DNA of 64,000 nt from Nocardia jejuensis NBRC 103114 (GCF_001613145.1 NZ_BDBU01000032.1:102649-166648), one strand, 5' to 3'; shown: positions 8,797-17,100, numbered from the stretch's first letter. A program made the numbers and translations. The notes: a model not told the origin generated them from the sequence alone.

Positions 8797-9566
8797 GAGG
8801 TGACTTCCTTCTCACGGAAACCCTTGGGATCCAGCACGGTACGAATGATCCGCAGCTCTTCCTCGGTCGGCTGCCGGGTCTCGCCCGCCTCCGCGAGACC
8901 GGCGATCTCGAAGGAGGTGTTCTCGGCGACCTCGTCGGCGCTCACGCCCGGATGCAGCGACAGCGCGCGCAGGGTGTGCTCGGGTCCGCCGAAGTCGAAG
9001 ACGCCCAGGTTCGACACCACGCGGTGCAGGTGGTGGAACCGGAACGCCGGATTCTCGGGATCGATCTTGTCGTAACCGATTCCGGAGACGATGTCGACCT
9101 GATCCACGAACACCCGCTTGTTGTGCTTGGGCACGAAGTAGCTGGTGGCGTGGTTGATGGTGTTGCCCGGTGCGCCGCGCACGCCGAACATCTGGCGCGA
9201 AGGCTGTTGCAGCGCACCGAAAGCCGACAGGTTCTGATTGCCGAACCGGTCGATCTGGTTGGCGCCCATGACCACGTGGCGACGCCCCGAGGCGACCACG
9301 TCGAACACCCGCGAGAACGGAATCCAGCCCTCGATGGGAGCCTTGCCGCCGATCGGCGGCACCTCGGCGAACAGCAGCGCCTCGCCGTCGGACAGCAGCA
9401 GATCCGGCTCGAAGGTCAATCGCGCCAGTCGCGCGCCGATGGTGGTGACGGTCGACATCGGGCTGGCCATGATCTCGCCCGCGCCACGGAAGATTTCGGC
9501 CGCGGCGACGACGCAGGTCTCGGCCCGCGTCACGGTGGTGGTGTCGTTCGTACCTTCAGCACTCAT
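8793..9566 (-). CDS. ipdB: Steroid ring hydrolase beta subunit IpdB
   Basis: A 257-residue CoA-transferase-like subunit. With IpdA it forms the alpha/beta enzyme that opens ring C of COCHEA-CoA by hydrolysis rather than CoA transfer. Its sequence (GANQIDRFGNQNLSAFG, HATSYFVPKHNKRVFVDQVD) fits Rv3552. The ATG at 9566 overlaps the IpdA stop by one base (TAATG); a longer overlapping minus-strand frame reaching 10127 is an artefact of ipdA. Confidence 0.92.
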   Translation of the reverse strand: MSAEGTNDTTTVTRAETCVVAAAEIFRGAGEIMASPMSTVTTIGARLARLTFEPDLLLSDGEALLFAEVPPIGGKAPIEGWIPFSRVFDVVASGRRHVVMGANQIDRFGNQNLSAFGALQQPSRQMFGVRGAPGNTINHATSYFVPKHNKRVFVDQVDIVSGIGYDKIDPENPAFRFHHLHRVVSNLGVFDFGGPEHTLRALSLHPGVSADEVAENTSFEIAGLAEAGETRQPTEEELRIIRTVLDPKGFREKEVTS

Positions 9567-10444
9567 TACTTCTGCTCCTCGGCGAAAGCGCGGACGGCGG
9601 CCTGGTAGTCGTCCTCGGACACGTCCAGGTAGGTCGCCTTGAACTCGGCCCACGCCTCGGGCGTCTTGGCCGCCTCGACGTAGTGGCGCTGGAACTTCTC
9701 GTCGCGGCCGTAACCACCGGCGAAGGTGAAGTGCGCGCCGCCCGGGGCCTCGACCACGCCGTCGACCATCATGCGATTGAGGATGATCGCCTGCTGCGGA
9801 ACGGCTTTCACCAGCTCGTCGGTGTCGACCAGGCGATCGACCGAGAGGTAGCGGCGCTCGGCGGCCAGCGAGTACAGATCGTCGAAGTAGGGATCGACGC
9901 CGGTGTACGCGGCATTGCCGTGCTTGTCGCCCAGATCCAGGTGCACGAAGGAGGCGTCCAGGTTCAGCGCGGGCATGGCGATCAGGGTTTCGGTGCGACC
10001 ATCGGCGTCCGGGTACGGGGACGGCACGGTCTTCAGCTCGCCCTCCCAGAAATCGACCACGGCCGAACCCAATCCGGCCCGGATCGGCAGGAACGGCAGG
10101 CGGGCGGCGGCGGCCTGCAGGCCGCACTTCACCATGCCCTCGTCCATCTCGCGCACGGTGATCTCACCGTTGGTGCGGGCCTTGGAGAACCACGGGTCGT
10201 AGAACGGCGCGGAATCCAGGGATACGAAGCCGTAGTACGCCTTTCGCACCTTGCCGGCCGAGCAGAGCAGCCCGAGGTCCGGTCCGCCGTAGGAGACGAC
10301 CGTCAGATCCTCGAGGTCGGAACGGAGAATGGCGCGCACGAAGGCGAGCGGCTTGCGCCGCGAACCCCAGCCGCCGATGCCGATGGTCATACCGCTGCGG
10401 AGCTCACCGACGACCTCGTCGAGGCTCATTCGCTTGTCGCGCAT
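9566..10444 (-). CDS. ipdA: Steroid ring hydrolase alpha subunit IpdA
   Basis: A 292-residue CoA-transferase-like subunit with GMTIGIGGWGSRRKP and SYGGPDLGLL near the N-terminus. The MDEGM motif at 100-104 probably holds the Glu equivalent to the catalytic Glu of mycobacterial IpdA (Rv3551). It partners IpdB encoded immediately downstream. Six bp separate it from echA20, so echA20-ipdA-ipdB-ipdC form one transcription unit. Confidence 0.93.
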   Translation of the reverse strand: MRDKRMSLDEVVGELRSGMTIGIGGWGSRRKPLAFVRAILRSDLEDLTVVSYGGPDLGLLCSAGKVRKAYYGFVSLDSAPFYDPWFSKARTNGEITVREMDEGMVKCGLQAAAARLPFLPIRAGLGSAVVDFWEGELKTVPSPYPDADGRTETLIAMPALNLDASFVHLDLGDKHGNAAYTGVDPYFDDLYSLAAERRYLSVDRLVDTDELVKAVPQQAIILNRMMVDGVVEAPGGAHFTFAGGYGRDEKFQRHYVEAAKTPEAWAEFKATYLDVSEDDYQAAVRAFAEEQK

Positions 10445-10450
10445 GAGTTC

Positions 10451-11230
10451 TTACGCCCCCTTCTGCTGTGCTGATTTTTTCTGCGCGGCCAGGTCGTCAT
10501 CGAACCGGGCGCGAATCTCGTCGGCCACACCGGCGAGGTTGAGCTCCATGGTGAAGCCCTGCTCGAACCGGTAGGACTTGTGCACGTCCTGCACGTCGAT
10601 GCCGTTGAGCGCCTTCTTGGCGGCGCGGATGACGCGGCCGTCCTTGTTGGCGATGTTCTTGGCGACTTCCATTGCGGCGGCGTCGAGTTCGGCCCGCGGC
10701 ACCACCTTGAACACCGACCCGTAGTGGTGCAGCTGCTGCGCGGTGAGCGTGCCCGCGGTGTAGAACATGGTCCGCATCAGGTGCTGGGGGACCAGGCGTG
10801 AGAGATGGGTGGCCGCACCGAGCGCGCCGCGGTCGACCTCGGGGAGGCCGAAGGTCGCGTCGTCGGAGGCGATGATGACGTCGGAATTGCCGACCAGGCC
10901 GATGCCGCCGCCGAGGCAGAAGCCGTTCACGGCGGTCACCACGGGGACCTCGCAGTCGTAGACCGCGGCGAACGCGGCGAAGCAGCCGTGGTTCGCGCGG
11001 ATCAGCGCCGTGTGCCCGACGTCCGCGTTCATCTCCTTGATGTCCACGCCCGCGTTGAAGCCGCGGCCCTCCGCGCGCAGCACGACCACGCGGGTGCCGG
11101 GATCGCGACCGGCTTCGCGTACCGCGTCGGCGAGGGCGAACCAGCCGTCGGACGGCAGCGCGTTGACCGGTGGGTAGTCGACAGTGACGACTTCGACGCC
11201 GTCGGTTTCGGTGTGACGGATGATCCCCAT
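10451..11230 (-). CDS. echA20: Enoyl-CoA hydratase-family ring-D hydrolase EchA20
   Basis: A 259-residue crotonase-fold enzyme with the oxyanion-hole segments FNAGVDIKEM and NGFCLGGGIGLVGNSD. EchA20 (Rv3550) hydrolyses ring D of the HIEC-CoA intermediate to give COCHEA-CoA, the substrate of IpdAB encoded next. The ATG at 11230 (MGIIRH) is chosen over the frame-extending codon at 11275, which would lie inside the operator; a GGAGG-like site precedes it. First gene of the minus-strand operon. Confidence 0.92.
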   Translation of the reverse strand: MGIIRHTETDGVEVVTVDYPPVNALPSDGWFALADAVREAGRDPGTRVVVLRAEGRGFNAGVDIKEMNADVGHTALIRANHGCFAAFAAVYDCEVPVVTAVNGFCLGGGIGLVGNSDVIIASDDATFGLPEVDRGALGAATHLSRLVPQHLMRTMFYTAGTLTAQQLHHYGSVFKVVPRAELDAAAMEVAKNIANKDGRVIRAAKKALNGIDVQDVHKSYRFEQGFTMELNLAGVADEIRARFDDDLAAQKKSAQQKGA

Positions 11231-11270
11231 CGCGCCTCCTTCGAGTGGTAGAGCTGCCCATCGTTGGCAA

Positions 11271-11288
11271 AACAAGCAAGTGCTTGGT
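11271..11288. promoter_or_regulatory. KstR2-type operator between echA20 and SDR
   Basis: AACAAGCAAGTGCTTGGT; bases 11275-11288 match AnCAAGnnCTTGnT exactly. It lies 12 bp before the GTG of the plus-strand SDR and 41 bp before the echA20 ATG, so a single site can repress both divergent operons. It shares 16 of 18 bases with the kstR2 site. Confidence 0.9.
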
Positions 11289-11299
11289 AGGTTAGCACG

Positions 11300-12097
11300 G
11301 TGTCAATCGAAGTGAACCTCGCCGGCTCGGTCGTCTTGGTCACCGGCGGCGTACGCGGAGTCGGAGCCGGCATCAGCCGTGTCTTCCTCGACGCCGGCGC
11401 GACCGTCGTGGCCTGTGCCCGCCGTCCCGCGGATGTGCCCGTCCAGAGCGGTGGACGCGGCATCGACTTCCTGCCGTGCGACGTGCGCGACCCGGATTCG
11501 GTGCGTGAGCTCGTCGAGGGGATCGTGGCCCGGTACGGGCGGCTCGACACCGTGGTCAACAATGCGGGCGGTGCGCCGTTCGCCCTGGCCGCGGACGCCA
11601 GCCCGAACTTCCACTCGAAGATCATCCAGCTGAATCTGCTTGCTCCGCTGCTTGTCTCACAGGTCGCCAACGACGTCATGCAGAAGCAGGACGGCGGCGG
11701 CTCCATCGTGATGATCTCCAGCGTGAGCGGGCACCGCCCCTCGCCCGGCACCGCCGCCTACGGCGCCGCGAAAGCCGGTGTGGACAGTCTGGTGTCATCG
11801 CTCGCGGTCGAGTGGGCGCCCAAGGTCCGGATGAACTCGGTCATCTGCGGCCTGGTCAATACCGAGTCCTCGCACCTGCACTACGGCGACGAGGACGGCA
11901 TCGCCGCGGTGAGCGGCACGGTCCCTATGCAGCGCATGGCAAGTCCGGAGGACATCGGCCGCACCGCCGCCTTCCTGGCGTCCCCGCTGGCCGAATACAT
12001 CACCGGCAGCGCCCTGCTCGTGCACGGCGGCGGCGAGAAGCCCGCCTTCCTGACCGCCTCCACGGCCGATGTCCCCGCGGTCTCCGGTCACCAGTAA
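11300..12097 (+). CDS. Short-chain dehydrogenase of the KstR2-type module (Rv3549c-like)
   Basis: A 265-residue SDR with TGGVRGVG, NNAGGAPF and YGAAK catalytic motif, and a C-terminal TGSALLVHGGGEKPAFL segment. It starts at GTG 11300 directly after the operator, so its transcript may be leaderless. It is divergent from echA20, the arrangement seen for Rv3549c/Rv3550 in M. tuberculosis. Its exact substrate in steroid degradation is not established. Confidence 0.83.
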   Translation: MSIEVNLAGSVVLVTGGVRGVGAGISRVFLDAGATVVACARRPADVPVQSGGRGIDFLPCDVRDPDSVRELVEGIVARYGRLDTVVNNAGGAPFALAADASPNFHSKIIQLNLLAPLLVSQVANDVMQKQDGGGSIVMISSVSGHRPSPGTAAYGAAKAGVDSLVSSLAVEWAPKVRMNSVICGLVNTESSHLHYGDEDGIAAVSGTVPMQRMASPEDIGRTAAFLASPLAEYITGSALLVHGGGEKPAFLTASTADVPAVSGHQ

Positions 12098-12169
12098 TCG
12101 CTCCCTTCTCACTCCTGTTCCTTTCGTTCTCCCTTCATCAGCGCTCCCTTCATCAGCGAGGTATCCGAT

Positions 12170-13081
12170 ATGACCGAGAAAATCTGCGACGGCCGCGTCG
12201 TCATCGTCACCGGTGCGGGCCAGGGCATCGGCCGTGCGCACGCGCTGGCGTTCGCCGCCGCCGGGGCGAAGGTCGTGGTGAACGACCTGGGCGCCGAGCT
12301 CGACGGGACCCCCAAGCCCGATTCCGGCGCCGCGAAGGTGGTCGAGGAGATCCGCGCCGCGGGCGGTGAGGCCGTGGTGAACGGCGACGACGTCTCCGAT
12401 TGGGAGGGCGCCGGCCGCCTGGTCGCCACCGCCATCGAGACCTTCGGCGGTCTCGACGTGCTGGTCAACAATGCCGGTATCGTGCGCGACCGGATGCTGG
12501 TCAACCTCGGCGAGGACGAGTGGGACGCGGTGATCAAGGTCCACCTCAAGGGCCACTTCGCCCCGATGCGCCATGCCGCGCAGTACTGGCGCAACGAGTC
12601 CAAGGCGGGGCGTCGGCCCGACGCCCGCGTCATCAACACCAGCTCCGGCGCGGGCCTGCTCGGCAGCGTCGGCCAGGGCAACTATGCCGCGGCCAAGGCG
12701 GGCATCGCGGGTCTGACCATCACGGCCGCAGCCGAATTCGCGCGCTACGGCATCACCGTGAACGCGATCGCCCCGGCGGCGCGCACTCGGATGACCGAGA
12801 CTGTCTTCGCCGAGACCATGGCCGCGCCGGAGGACGGCGGGTTCGATGCGATGGCCCCGGAGAACGTCTCTCCGCTGGTGGTCTGGCTCGGCAGCGCCGA
12901 ATCCGCCGCGGTCACCGGCCGCATGTTCGAGGTCGAGGCGGGCAAGGTGACCATCGTGGACGGCCATCGCCACGGCGTCTCGGTCGATCGCGGCGCCCGC
13001 TGGAACCCTGCAGAGCTCGGCCCGGCCGTGCGCGATCTGCTGTCGAAGGCCACCGCCCCGGAGCCCGTCTACGGAGCCTGA
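12170..13081 (+). CDS. Short-chain dehydrogenase (Rv3548c-like)
   Basis: A 303-residue SDR of the multifunctional beta-oxidation-protein/17-beta-HSD type 4 branch: TGAGQGIGRAHALAFA, NDLGAELDG, NNAGIVRDRML and YAAAK. The branch usually dehydrogenates 3-hydroxyacyl-CoA or hydroxysteroids. It follows the Rv3549c-like SDR after 72 bp in the same order as M. tuberculosis and is probably co-transcribed. The 72-bp gap contains two copies of CCCTTCATCAGCG. Confidence 0.83.
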   Translation: MTEKICDGRVVIVTGAGQGIGRAHALAFAAAGAKVVVNDLGAELDGTPKPDSGAAKVVEEIRAAGGEAVVNGDDVSDWEGAGRLVATAIETFGGLDVLVNNAGIVRDRMLVNLGEDEWDAVIKVHLKGHFAPMRHAAQYWRNESKAGRRPDARVINTSSGAGLLGSVGQGNYAAAKAGIAGLTITAAAEFARYGITVNAIAPAARTRMTETVFAETMAAPEDGGFDAMAPENVSPLVVWLGSAESAAVTGRMFEVEAGKVTIVDGHRHGVSVDRGARWNPAELGPAVRDLLSKATAPEPVYGA

Positions 13082-13123
13082 GGCCCCGGGAGCATCCCGG
13101 CGTCACGAAAACGCCTGTCGCGT

Positions 13124-13151
13124 AGCCGCATACCGGACTCGGTATGCGGCT
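13124..13151 (+). terminator. Terminator after the SDR pair
   Basis: A 12-bp perfect stem (13124-13135 with 13140-13151) and 4-nt GACT loop are followed by TTCGTCG. In the remaining gap to 13682 I see no credible gene; short frames there have shadow-like composition. A GAGGGG motif before 13683 is the only clear signal. Confidence 0.75.
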
Positions 13152-13682
13152 TTCGTCGTCTCGGGGCGAATTGTGCTGGTGCACAACGATCGAGCGGCGA
13201 TGCCGTTCATATGCATGAGCGGGCAGGTTGCGGGAGGGAATAGAAAACTGGTCGGTCGTGTGAGGTATCCCACTCGGCCGGATTTCGAGTGCCTCGACGG
13301 CGATGGCCTGGGATGTTGCTGCCTGGTTGGTGCGGAATGCCGTTTTCGTCGGTGAACACTGGGATGCGACGGGGTTACGGATCAGGTCGGCGCGGGTGCG
13401 CGCGATGTGTGAGGCAGGTCAATTGCGCTGGGCCGCTGCCTGATTTCGGGTGCGAGGGGGATGGTGCAGGCGTACGGTTTGCGGATGCCCCCAGGGGGAT
13501 CCGGAGTTGCGCGGGTGGACGTGGTGACCGGTACGATGACCGCGTTCCGCAACGGCTCGGCAATCGGGGTTGCCCGAGTCGCTTGATACCGCTCCCGCCT
13601 GACCGGCGTGCGCGGGGTCCCGCACACAGGGGTGCGGGAAGGAAGCCGAACGGCGCGGTACTGATGAGGGGATGGCTGTCGC

Positions 13683-15017
13683 ATGATCTTCGGTCGTGCA
13701 ATGCGCTTGGTGGCAGTGATCGCCGCTGTCACCGGGTCGGCGCTGCTCGGGCCCGTTCCGGCCGGAGCGCAGCCGGGCATCGACCTCGATCCGGTCCCTT
13801 CGGGCCAGGATCCGGTCCCGCCCGCGACGCCACACGCGGTTACCGCGCCCGTGAATCCGGTCGCCGGTCCGGCCGGTCTGCTCGCCGCCATCCTCGGCGT
13901 CGGAACCGGCTCCGCCGCAGTGGGTTCGGCGGGAGTGGGCTCCGCGGGAGTGGGTTCGGCAGGCGTGGGTTCGGCAGGGGTCGGCTCGGCGGGACTCGGC
14001 ACGATCCTGGGCGGCACCGGTTCCACCGCACTGGGTGTGGGCTCCGCCGCGACCGGATCCGCCGGCGCGGGCGTCGGCTCGGCTGCCGTGGGTACCGGCT
14101 CGGCCGGTGCGGCGGCGCTCGGAACGGGCTCTGCGGCAGTGGGTTCCGCCGCCCTGGGGACGGGCTCCGCGCTCGGCCTCGGCTCGGCGGCCGTCGGCTC
14201 CGCGGGAATCGGCACCGGCGCGACGCTGCTCGGCATCATTCTCGGCACCGGCTCGGCGGGAATCGGCTCGGCCGCGGTGGGTTCGGCGGCGCTCGGCTCC
14301 GCCGGACTCGGCGCGCTGTGCACAGGTTCGGCGGCCGTGGGTTCGGCCGGAATCGGTTCCGCCGCATTGGGTTCCGGGGTGGGCGGCTCGGCCGGAGTGG
14401 GTTCCGCCGCTTCGGGTTCGGGCGTCGGTTCGGCGGGTACCGGGTCGGGAGTCGGCTCCGCCGCCACCGGATCCGGCGTCGGTTCGGCCGGAGTCGGTTC
14501 CGCGGGCGTGGGTTCCGCGGCGGCGGGTTCGGCCGGAGTGGGTTCCGCCGCAGCCGGTTCCGCGGCCGCCGGTTCGGCCGCGGTGGGTTCGGCGGGTGTC
14601 GGCTCCGCGGCGATCTGCGCCTCACCACTACTGCTGCTGCTCATTCCGCCGCCGGTGCCGGAGGCGCCCGCTACACCGCTGGAAATCCCGCAGTCCCCGG
14701 CGATTCCGCCGATCCCCGCGGTGATCGCCCCGGTCGTTGTGCCCGCACCGCCCGCGCCGGAACCTGAGCCCGCCGACGCACCGCCGCCGCCGCCCGCTCC
14801 GGCTCCGGCTCCGGTTCTCGCGCAACCGGATCCGGATGTCAGGCCGACCTCGAACAACACCCCGCTCCCGCCGGTACAGCTGCTGTCGGTGATCGGCGGC
14901 CTGATCGCGCTCACGCTGGCGGGCGCGGGCTCGGGCGCGGTGAGCATGCAGAGCGCGTCGGCGGCACAGGCGCGGGTCGATGCCGCGCGGGCGGCGTTCT
15001 TCGGACCGAGGGTGTGA
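13683..15017 (+). CDS. Secreted Gly-Ser-Ala pentad-repeat protein with C-terminal membrane anchor
   Basis: A 444-residue protein I cannot assign. Residues 1-29 form a signal peptide ending in PAGA. Residues about 75-310 are dozens of imperfect pentads of the form G-S-A-[AG]-[VLI], often as VGSAG and VGSAA. Two cysteines (213 and 312) flank the later repeats. Residues 317-397 are Pro-rich (PPPPPAPAPAP), 398-420 form a hydrophobic helix, and a short basic tail follows. The design suggests an extracellular silk- or elastin-like stalk anchored in the membrane. An in-frame ATG at 13701 is an alternative start. The next gene starts 11 nt after its stop, implying an operon. Confidence 0.72.
   Translation: MIFGRAMRLVAVIAAVTGSALLGPVPAGAQPGIDLDPVPSGQDPVPPATPHAVTAPVNPVAGPAGLLAAILGVGTGSAAVGSAGVGSAGVGSAGVGSAGVGSAGLGTILGGTGSTALGVGSAATGSAGAGVGSAAVGTGSAGAAALGTGSAAVGSAALGTGSALGLGSAAVGSAGIGTGATLLGIILGTGSAGIGSAAVGSAALGSAGLGALCTGSAAVGSAGIGSAALGSGVGGSAGVGSAASGSGVGSAGTGSGVGSAATGSGVGSAGVGSAGVGSAAAGSAGVGSAAAGSAAAGSAAVGSAGVGSAAICASPLLLLLIPPPVPEAPATPLEIPQSPAIPPIPAVIAPVVVPAPPAPEPEPADAPPPPPAPAPAPVLAQPDPDVRPTSNNTPLPPVQLLSVIGGLIALTLAGAGSGAVSMQSASAAQARVDAARAAFFGPRV
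13905..14610 (+). repeat. 15-bp tandem codon repeats inside the GSA protein gene
   Basis: Imperfect 15-bp units encoding G-S-A-x-[VL] run almost without interruption through this part of the gene, with synonymous variation between copies (for example GGTTCGGC and GGCTCCGC). The synonymous drift argues for selection on the protein rather than recent slippage. The reverse complement reads as Ala-Glu-Pro repeats in a minus frame, which is a shadow. Confidence 0.8.
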
Positions 15018-15027
15018 GGGGACCACT

Positions 15028-15540
15028 GTGACCGAGAGCAAGGCTCATAGCATCGGGTCCTACCGCCGCGTGGCCGCGGCCGTGGACGCGGTCTGCGCGG
15101 TGGCCGCCGATTTCGATGCCACCACCCTGGACGAGGTGGTGCTGGCGATTTCGGCCGAGCGGCGCAGGCCGATCGAGATCGCGGCCGCGAGACTGGGGCC
15201 GGGCGTCTGCGGCCAGCGTCGCAGTTATCCGGACAAGGACGTGATCGTGCTCGCCGAGGCGCTACCCAGCCGCGAGCACACGCTCGCACACGAGTTGGGG
15301 CACATCGTGTTCGATCATCCGGGGGAGGCGGCGGCCGAGGTCGTGCTGGAGGCCAGCGACGATCTCATCGCCTACATGCTGAGCCAGCGCGCGCACCAGA
15401 ATATCGTCGATCTGGGCGAGGACGAGCAGGCCGAGTGGGAGGCGGAGACCTTCGCCAGCATGCTCATGACCCGACTGCGCGTGTTCAACAGCCGGGGCGC
15501 AGGCGTCTCGGTCCTGCGATTCGATGAGGCACTCGGATGA
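15028..15540 (+). CDS. ImmA/IrrE-like HExxH metallopeptidase
   Basis: A 170-residue protein with a zinc-protease motif, HTLAHELGHIVFDHP, with His88, Glu89 and His92 as predicted zinc and catalytic residues. A likely third ligand is in DEQAEWEAETFASMLM, typical of ImmA/IrrE peptidases (WEAETFA). Family members cleave or antagonise HTH regulators in mobile elements or stress responses. GTG at 15028 is preferred because GAGGGG lies just upstream. The preceding GSA protein stops 11 nt earlier. An EspR-like HTH protein is encoded 1.75 kb downstream on the other strand and is a possible target (inference). Confidence 0.8.
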   Translation: MTESKAHSIGSYRRVAAAVDAVCAVAADFDATTLDEVVLAISAERRRPIEIAAARLGPGVCGQRRSYPDKDVIVLAEALPSREHTLAHELGHIVFDHPGEAAAEVVLEASDDLIAYMLSQRAHQNIVDLGEDEQAEWEAETFASMLMTRLRVFNSRGAGVSVLRFDEALG

Positions 15541-15635
15541 GCGGCTTGCGTCACCACGGAGGGTTCCCCGGTCATCCGCCGACGGGTGCGGCAGCCGGGA
15601 CAGGGTTCGGGCATTCGCGAGAGGACACCGCATGA
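15537..15635 (+). CDS. 32-residue coupled mini-ORF
   Basis: ATG 15537 overlaps the stop of the metallopeptidase (ATGA), and its TGA at 15633-15635 overlaps the ATG of the next membrane-protein gene (ATGA, 15632-15635). The predicted peptide is Gly/His/Pro-rich (begins MSGLRHHGGFPGH) with no recognisable domain. It may be a real small protein or a translational-coupling device carrying ribosomes to the next gene. Confidence 0.45.
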   Translation: MSGLRHHGGFPGHPPTGAAAGTGFGHSREDTA

Positions 15636-16687
15636 CCTTCTGGTTGACGGCCATGCTGGTCTGGATGGCGGCGGGCGCCCGAGTGGGCCGGGTGCTGGTG
15701 AAACCGGCGACCACCGCGCGCGTGGCGATCGTGGTCGCGGTCGCGGCGGTGGCGCTGTCCGCGACCGTCGCGATTCCGGAAGTCGGTGTGGCAGTGGATC
15801 ATCTGCTGCCCAACGGGGTGCGCGGCTTCTGGCTCTCGGACCGCCTGACCACCGCCTCCTGGATTCTCTTCGCGACGGCCACCTCGGTGGTGGCGGCCGC
15901 CGCGTGGCCGGTGGTCTCGCGCCGGAACCTGCGCCAGATCGCCTGGATGATCTACGCGGGCGGCGCGGTCGCCATGCTGCTGACCCTGCTCTGGTCGCTC
16001 ACCTTCGGCTGGACGATCGTGCTGCTGGAGTGCCTGTTCGTCGCGATCACCGGTCTGCGCACCCTGGACTGGACCACGCTGGGGCGCGGCATCACCCTGT
16101 ACACCTCGGGCACGCTGATCGTCGGAGTGCTTGCCGCGCTGGCGGTCCGGCGCGAGGTGACCCACGTCCCGATGGCCGCGCCGGATGCGGGGGACTGGTT
16201 CTGGCCGGTCTGGCAGGTGGCGAGTCTGCTCATCGCGATCGGCGCGATCTGGATCGTCATCGAGCTGTGGGGACGGGCGCGCCTGCTGCTCAAGCAGATT
16301 CGCCCGCTGCACCGGGTGCTGATCGGACGTTTCCCCGAGGTGGTGGCGAAGGAGCAGACCGGTTCCGGCACTCAGCTCAAGGCGTCGGACCAGGTCGCGC
16401 AGATCATGGACGCGCTGTACCTGCAGTCGGGTGGCGGTGCGGACCTGTCCGCCTTCGGCATCGAGCTGACCGATGCCACCAAGCCGCCGGATTCGGTGGG
16501 CGAGCGGGCCGGGCGGGTGGCCGAGTGGGCTCGAAACCCCTTCGGAGACGTGGTGATCGACCCGCGCTGGATCGCTCCGCCGCCCAACGTCGGCCCACGA
16601 CGCTGGGTGCAGGCGATCGCTCGCGCCTACGATGCGAGCGCCACGGCGGGCACGCCGGCCACGGTCCCGGGCTCGGCATCGCGCTAG
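15632..16687 (+). CDS. Seven-helix membrane protein with cytoplasmic C-terminal domain
   Basis: A 351-residue protein with about seven hydrophobic segments (roughly residues 1-15, 29-48, 70-92, 102-120, 122-138, 150-167 and 188-208) and a soluble tail of ~140 residues. The topology and neighbourhood resemble the MAB_1171c-type putative transporters often encoded next to ImmA/IrrE peptidases and HTH regulators in actinobacteria; that match is from memory. The ATG at 15632 is coupled to the mini-ORF stop. Function unknown; a sensor or transporter is possible. Confidence 0.62.
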   Translation: MTFWLTAMLVWMAAGARVGRVLVKPATTARVAIVVAVAAVALSATVAIPEVGVAVDHLLPNGVRGFWLSDRLTTASWILFATATSVVAAAAWPVVSRRNLRQIAWMIYAGGAVAMLLTLLWSLTFGWTIVLLECLFVAITGLRTLDWTTLGRGITLYTSGTLIVGVLAALAVRREVTHVPMAAPDAGDWFWPVWQVASLLIAIGAIWIVIELWGRARLLLKQIRPLHRVLIGRFPEVVAKEQTGSGTQLKASDQVAQIMDALYLQSGGGADLSAFGIELTDATKPPDSVGERAGRVAEWARNPFGDVVIDPRWIAPPPNVGPRRWVQAIARAYDASATAGTPATVPGSASR

Positions 16688-16911
16688 TCCCGGGCTCGGC
16701 GGCGCAGCGGGCGGCTCGTTCCCCGGATCGGTCGGCGAGTTACCGGTAAGCACCGACCGGTCCGTACCAATCGATCGCTCACGATTCGCAGATCACGGTT
16801 CGGCCCAACTTCGTAGCCCGCGGCCGAAGTCAGTCGGTGCCCTCGATGCCCGCTCGAGTGGCGCCGGAATGCTCTTGTTCGACCGCCCTTATCGAAATTG
16901 ATCTTCAATTG

Positions 16912-16972
16912 GCGCATTTGTGATCTTGTCGCAAATGCGCAAAGTCCCGTGCTTACACAGCACGGGACTTTG
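16912..16972. terminator. Two back-to-back hairpins between convergent genes
   Basis: The first hairpin pairs 16912-16920 with 16932-16940 (9 bp); the second pairs 16940-16953 with 16959-16972 (14 bp, perfect, TACAC loop). They sit between the membrane-protein gene and the convergent EspR-like gene, so a bidirectional terminator is the simplest reading, although they lie 224 bp past the upstream stop. Confidence 0.55.
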
Positions 16973-16983
16973 ATCGTCGCACC

Positions 16984-17100
16984 TAGTGCATTGGGGGCGA
17001 AACACTCACAGCGCACAAAACGACATAGTGCACAAAACAGTCGATTCCACGGCCCGGGCAGACCCGGACAGTGTTATGCCAGCATTGTGCATAACGCACC
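16984..17100. repeat. Short direct and inverted repeats in AT-richer DNA
   Basis: GCACAAAAC occurs at 17013-17021 and 17030-17038, TAGTGCA at 16984-16990 and 17026-17032, and GTTATGC (17073-17079) faces GCATAAC (17089-17095). The stretch is richer in A+T than its surroundings. From 17101 to 17293 I see nothing recognisable. Confidence 0.45.

Noticed and set aside
11231..11275. Fifteen-residue N-terminal extension of EchA20
   Set aside because: It would start inside the KstR2-type operator and is not a family feature; ATG 11230 has a ribosome binding site.
13173..13355. 60-codon plus frame after the SDR terminator
   Set aside because: No ribosome binding site, no similarity to any family and shadow-like composition.
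13382..15289. 635-codon minus frame reading as Ala-Glu-Pro-Thr repeats
   Set aside because: It is the reverse complement of the GSA repeats, has no signal peptide or domain, and runs into the peptidase gene; the plus frame has a signal peptide, Pro stalk, membrane helix and operon spacing.
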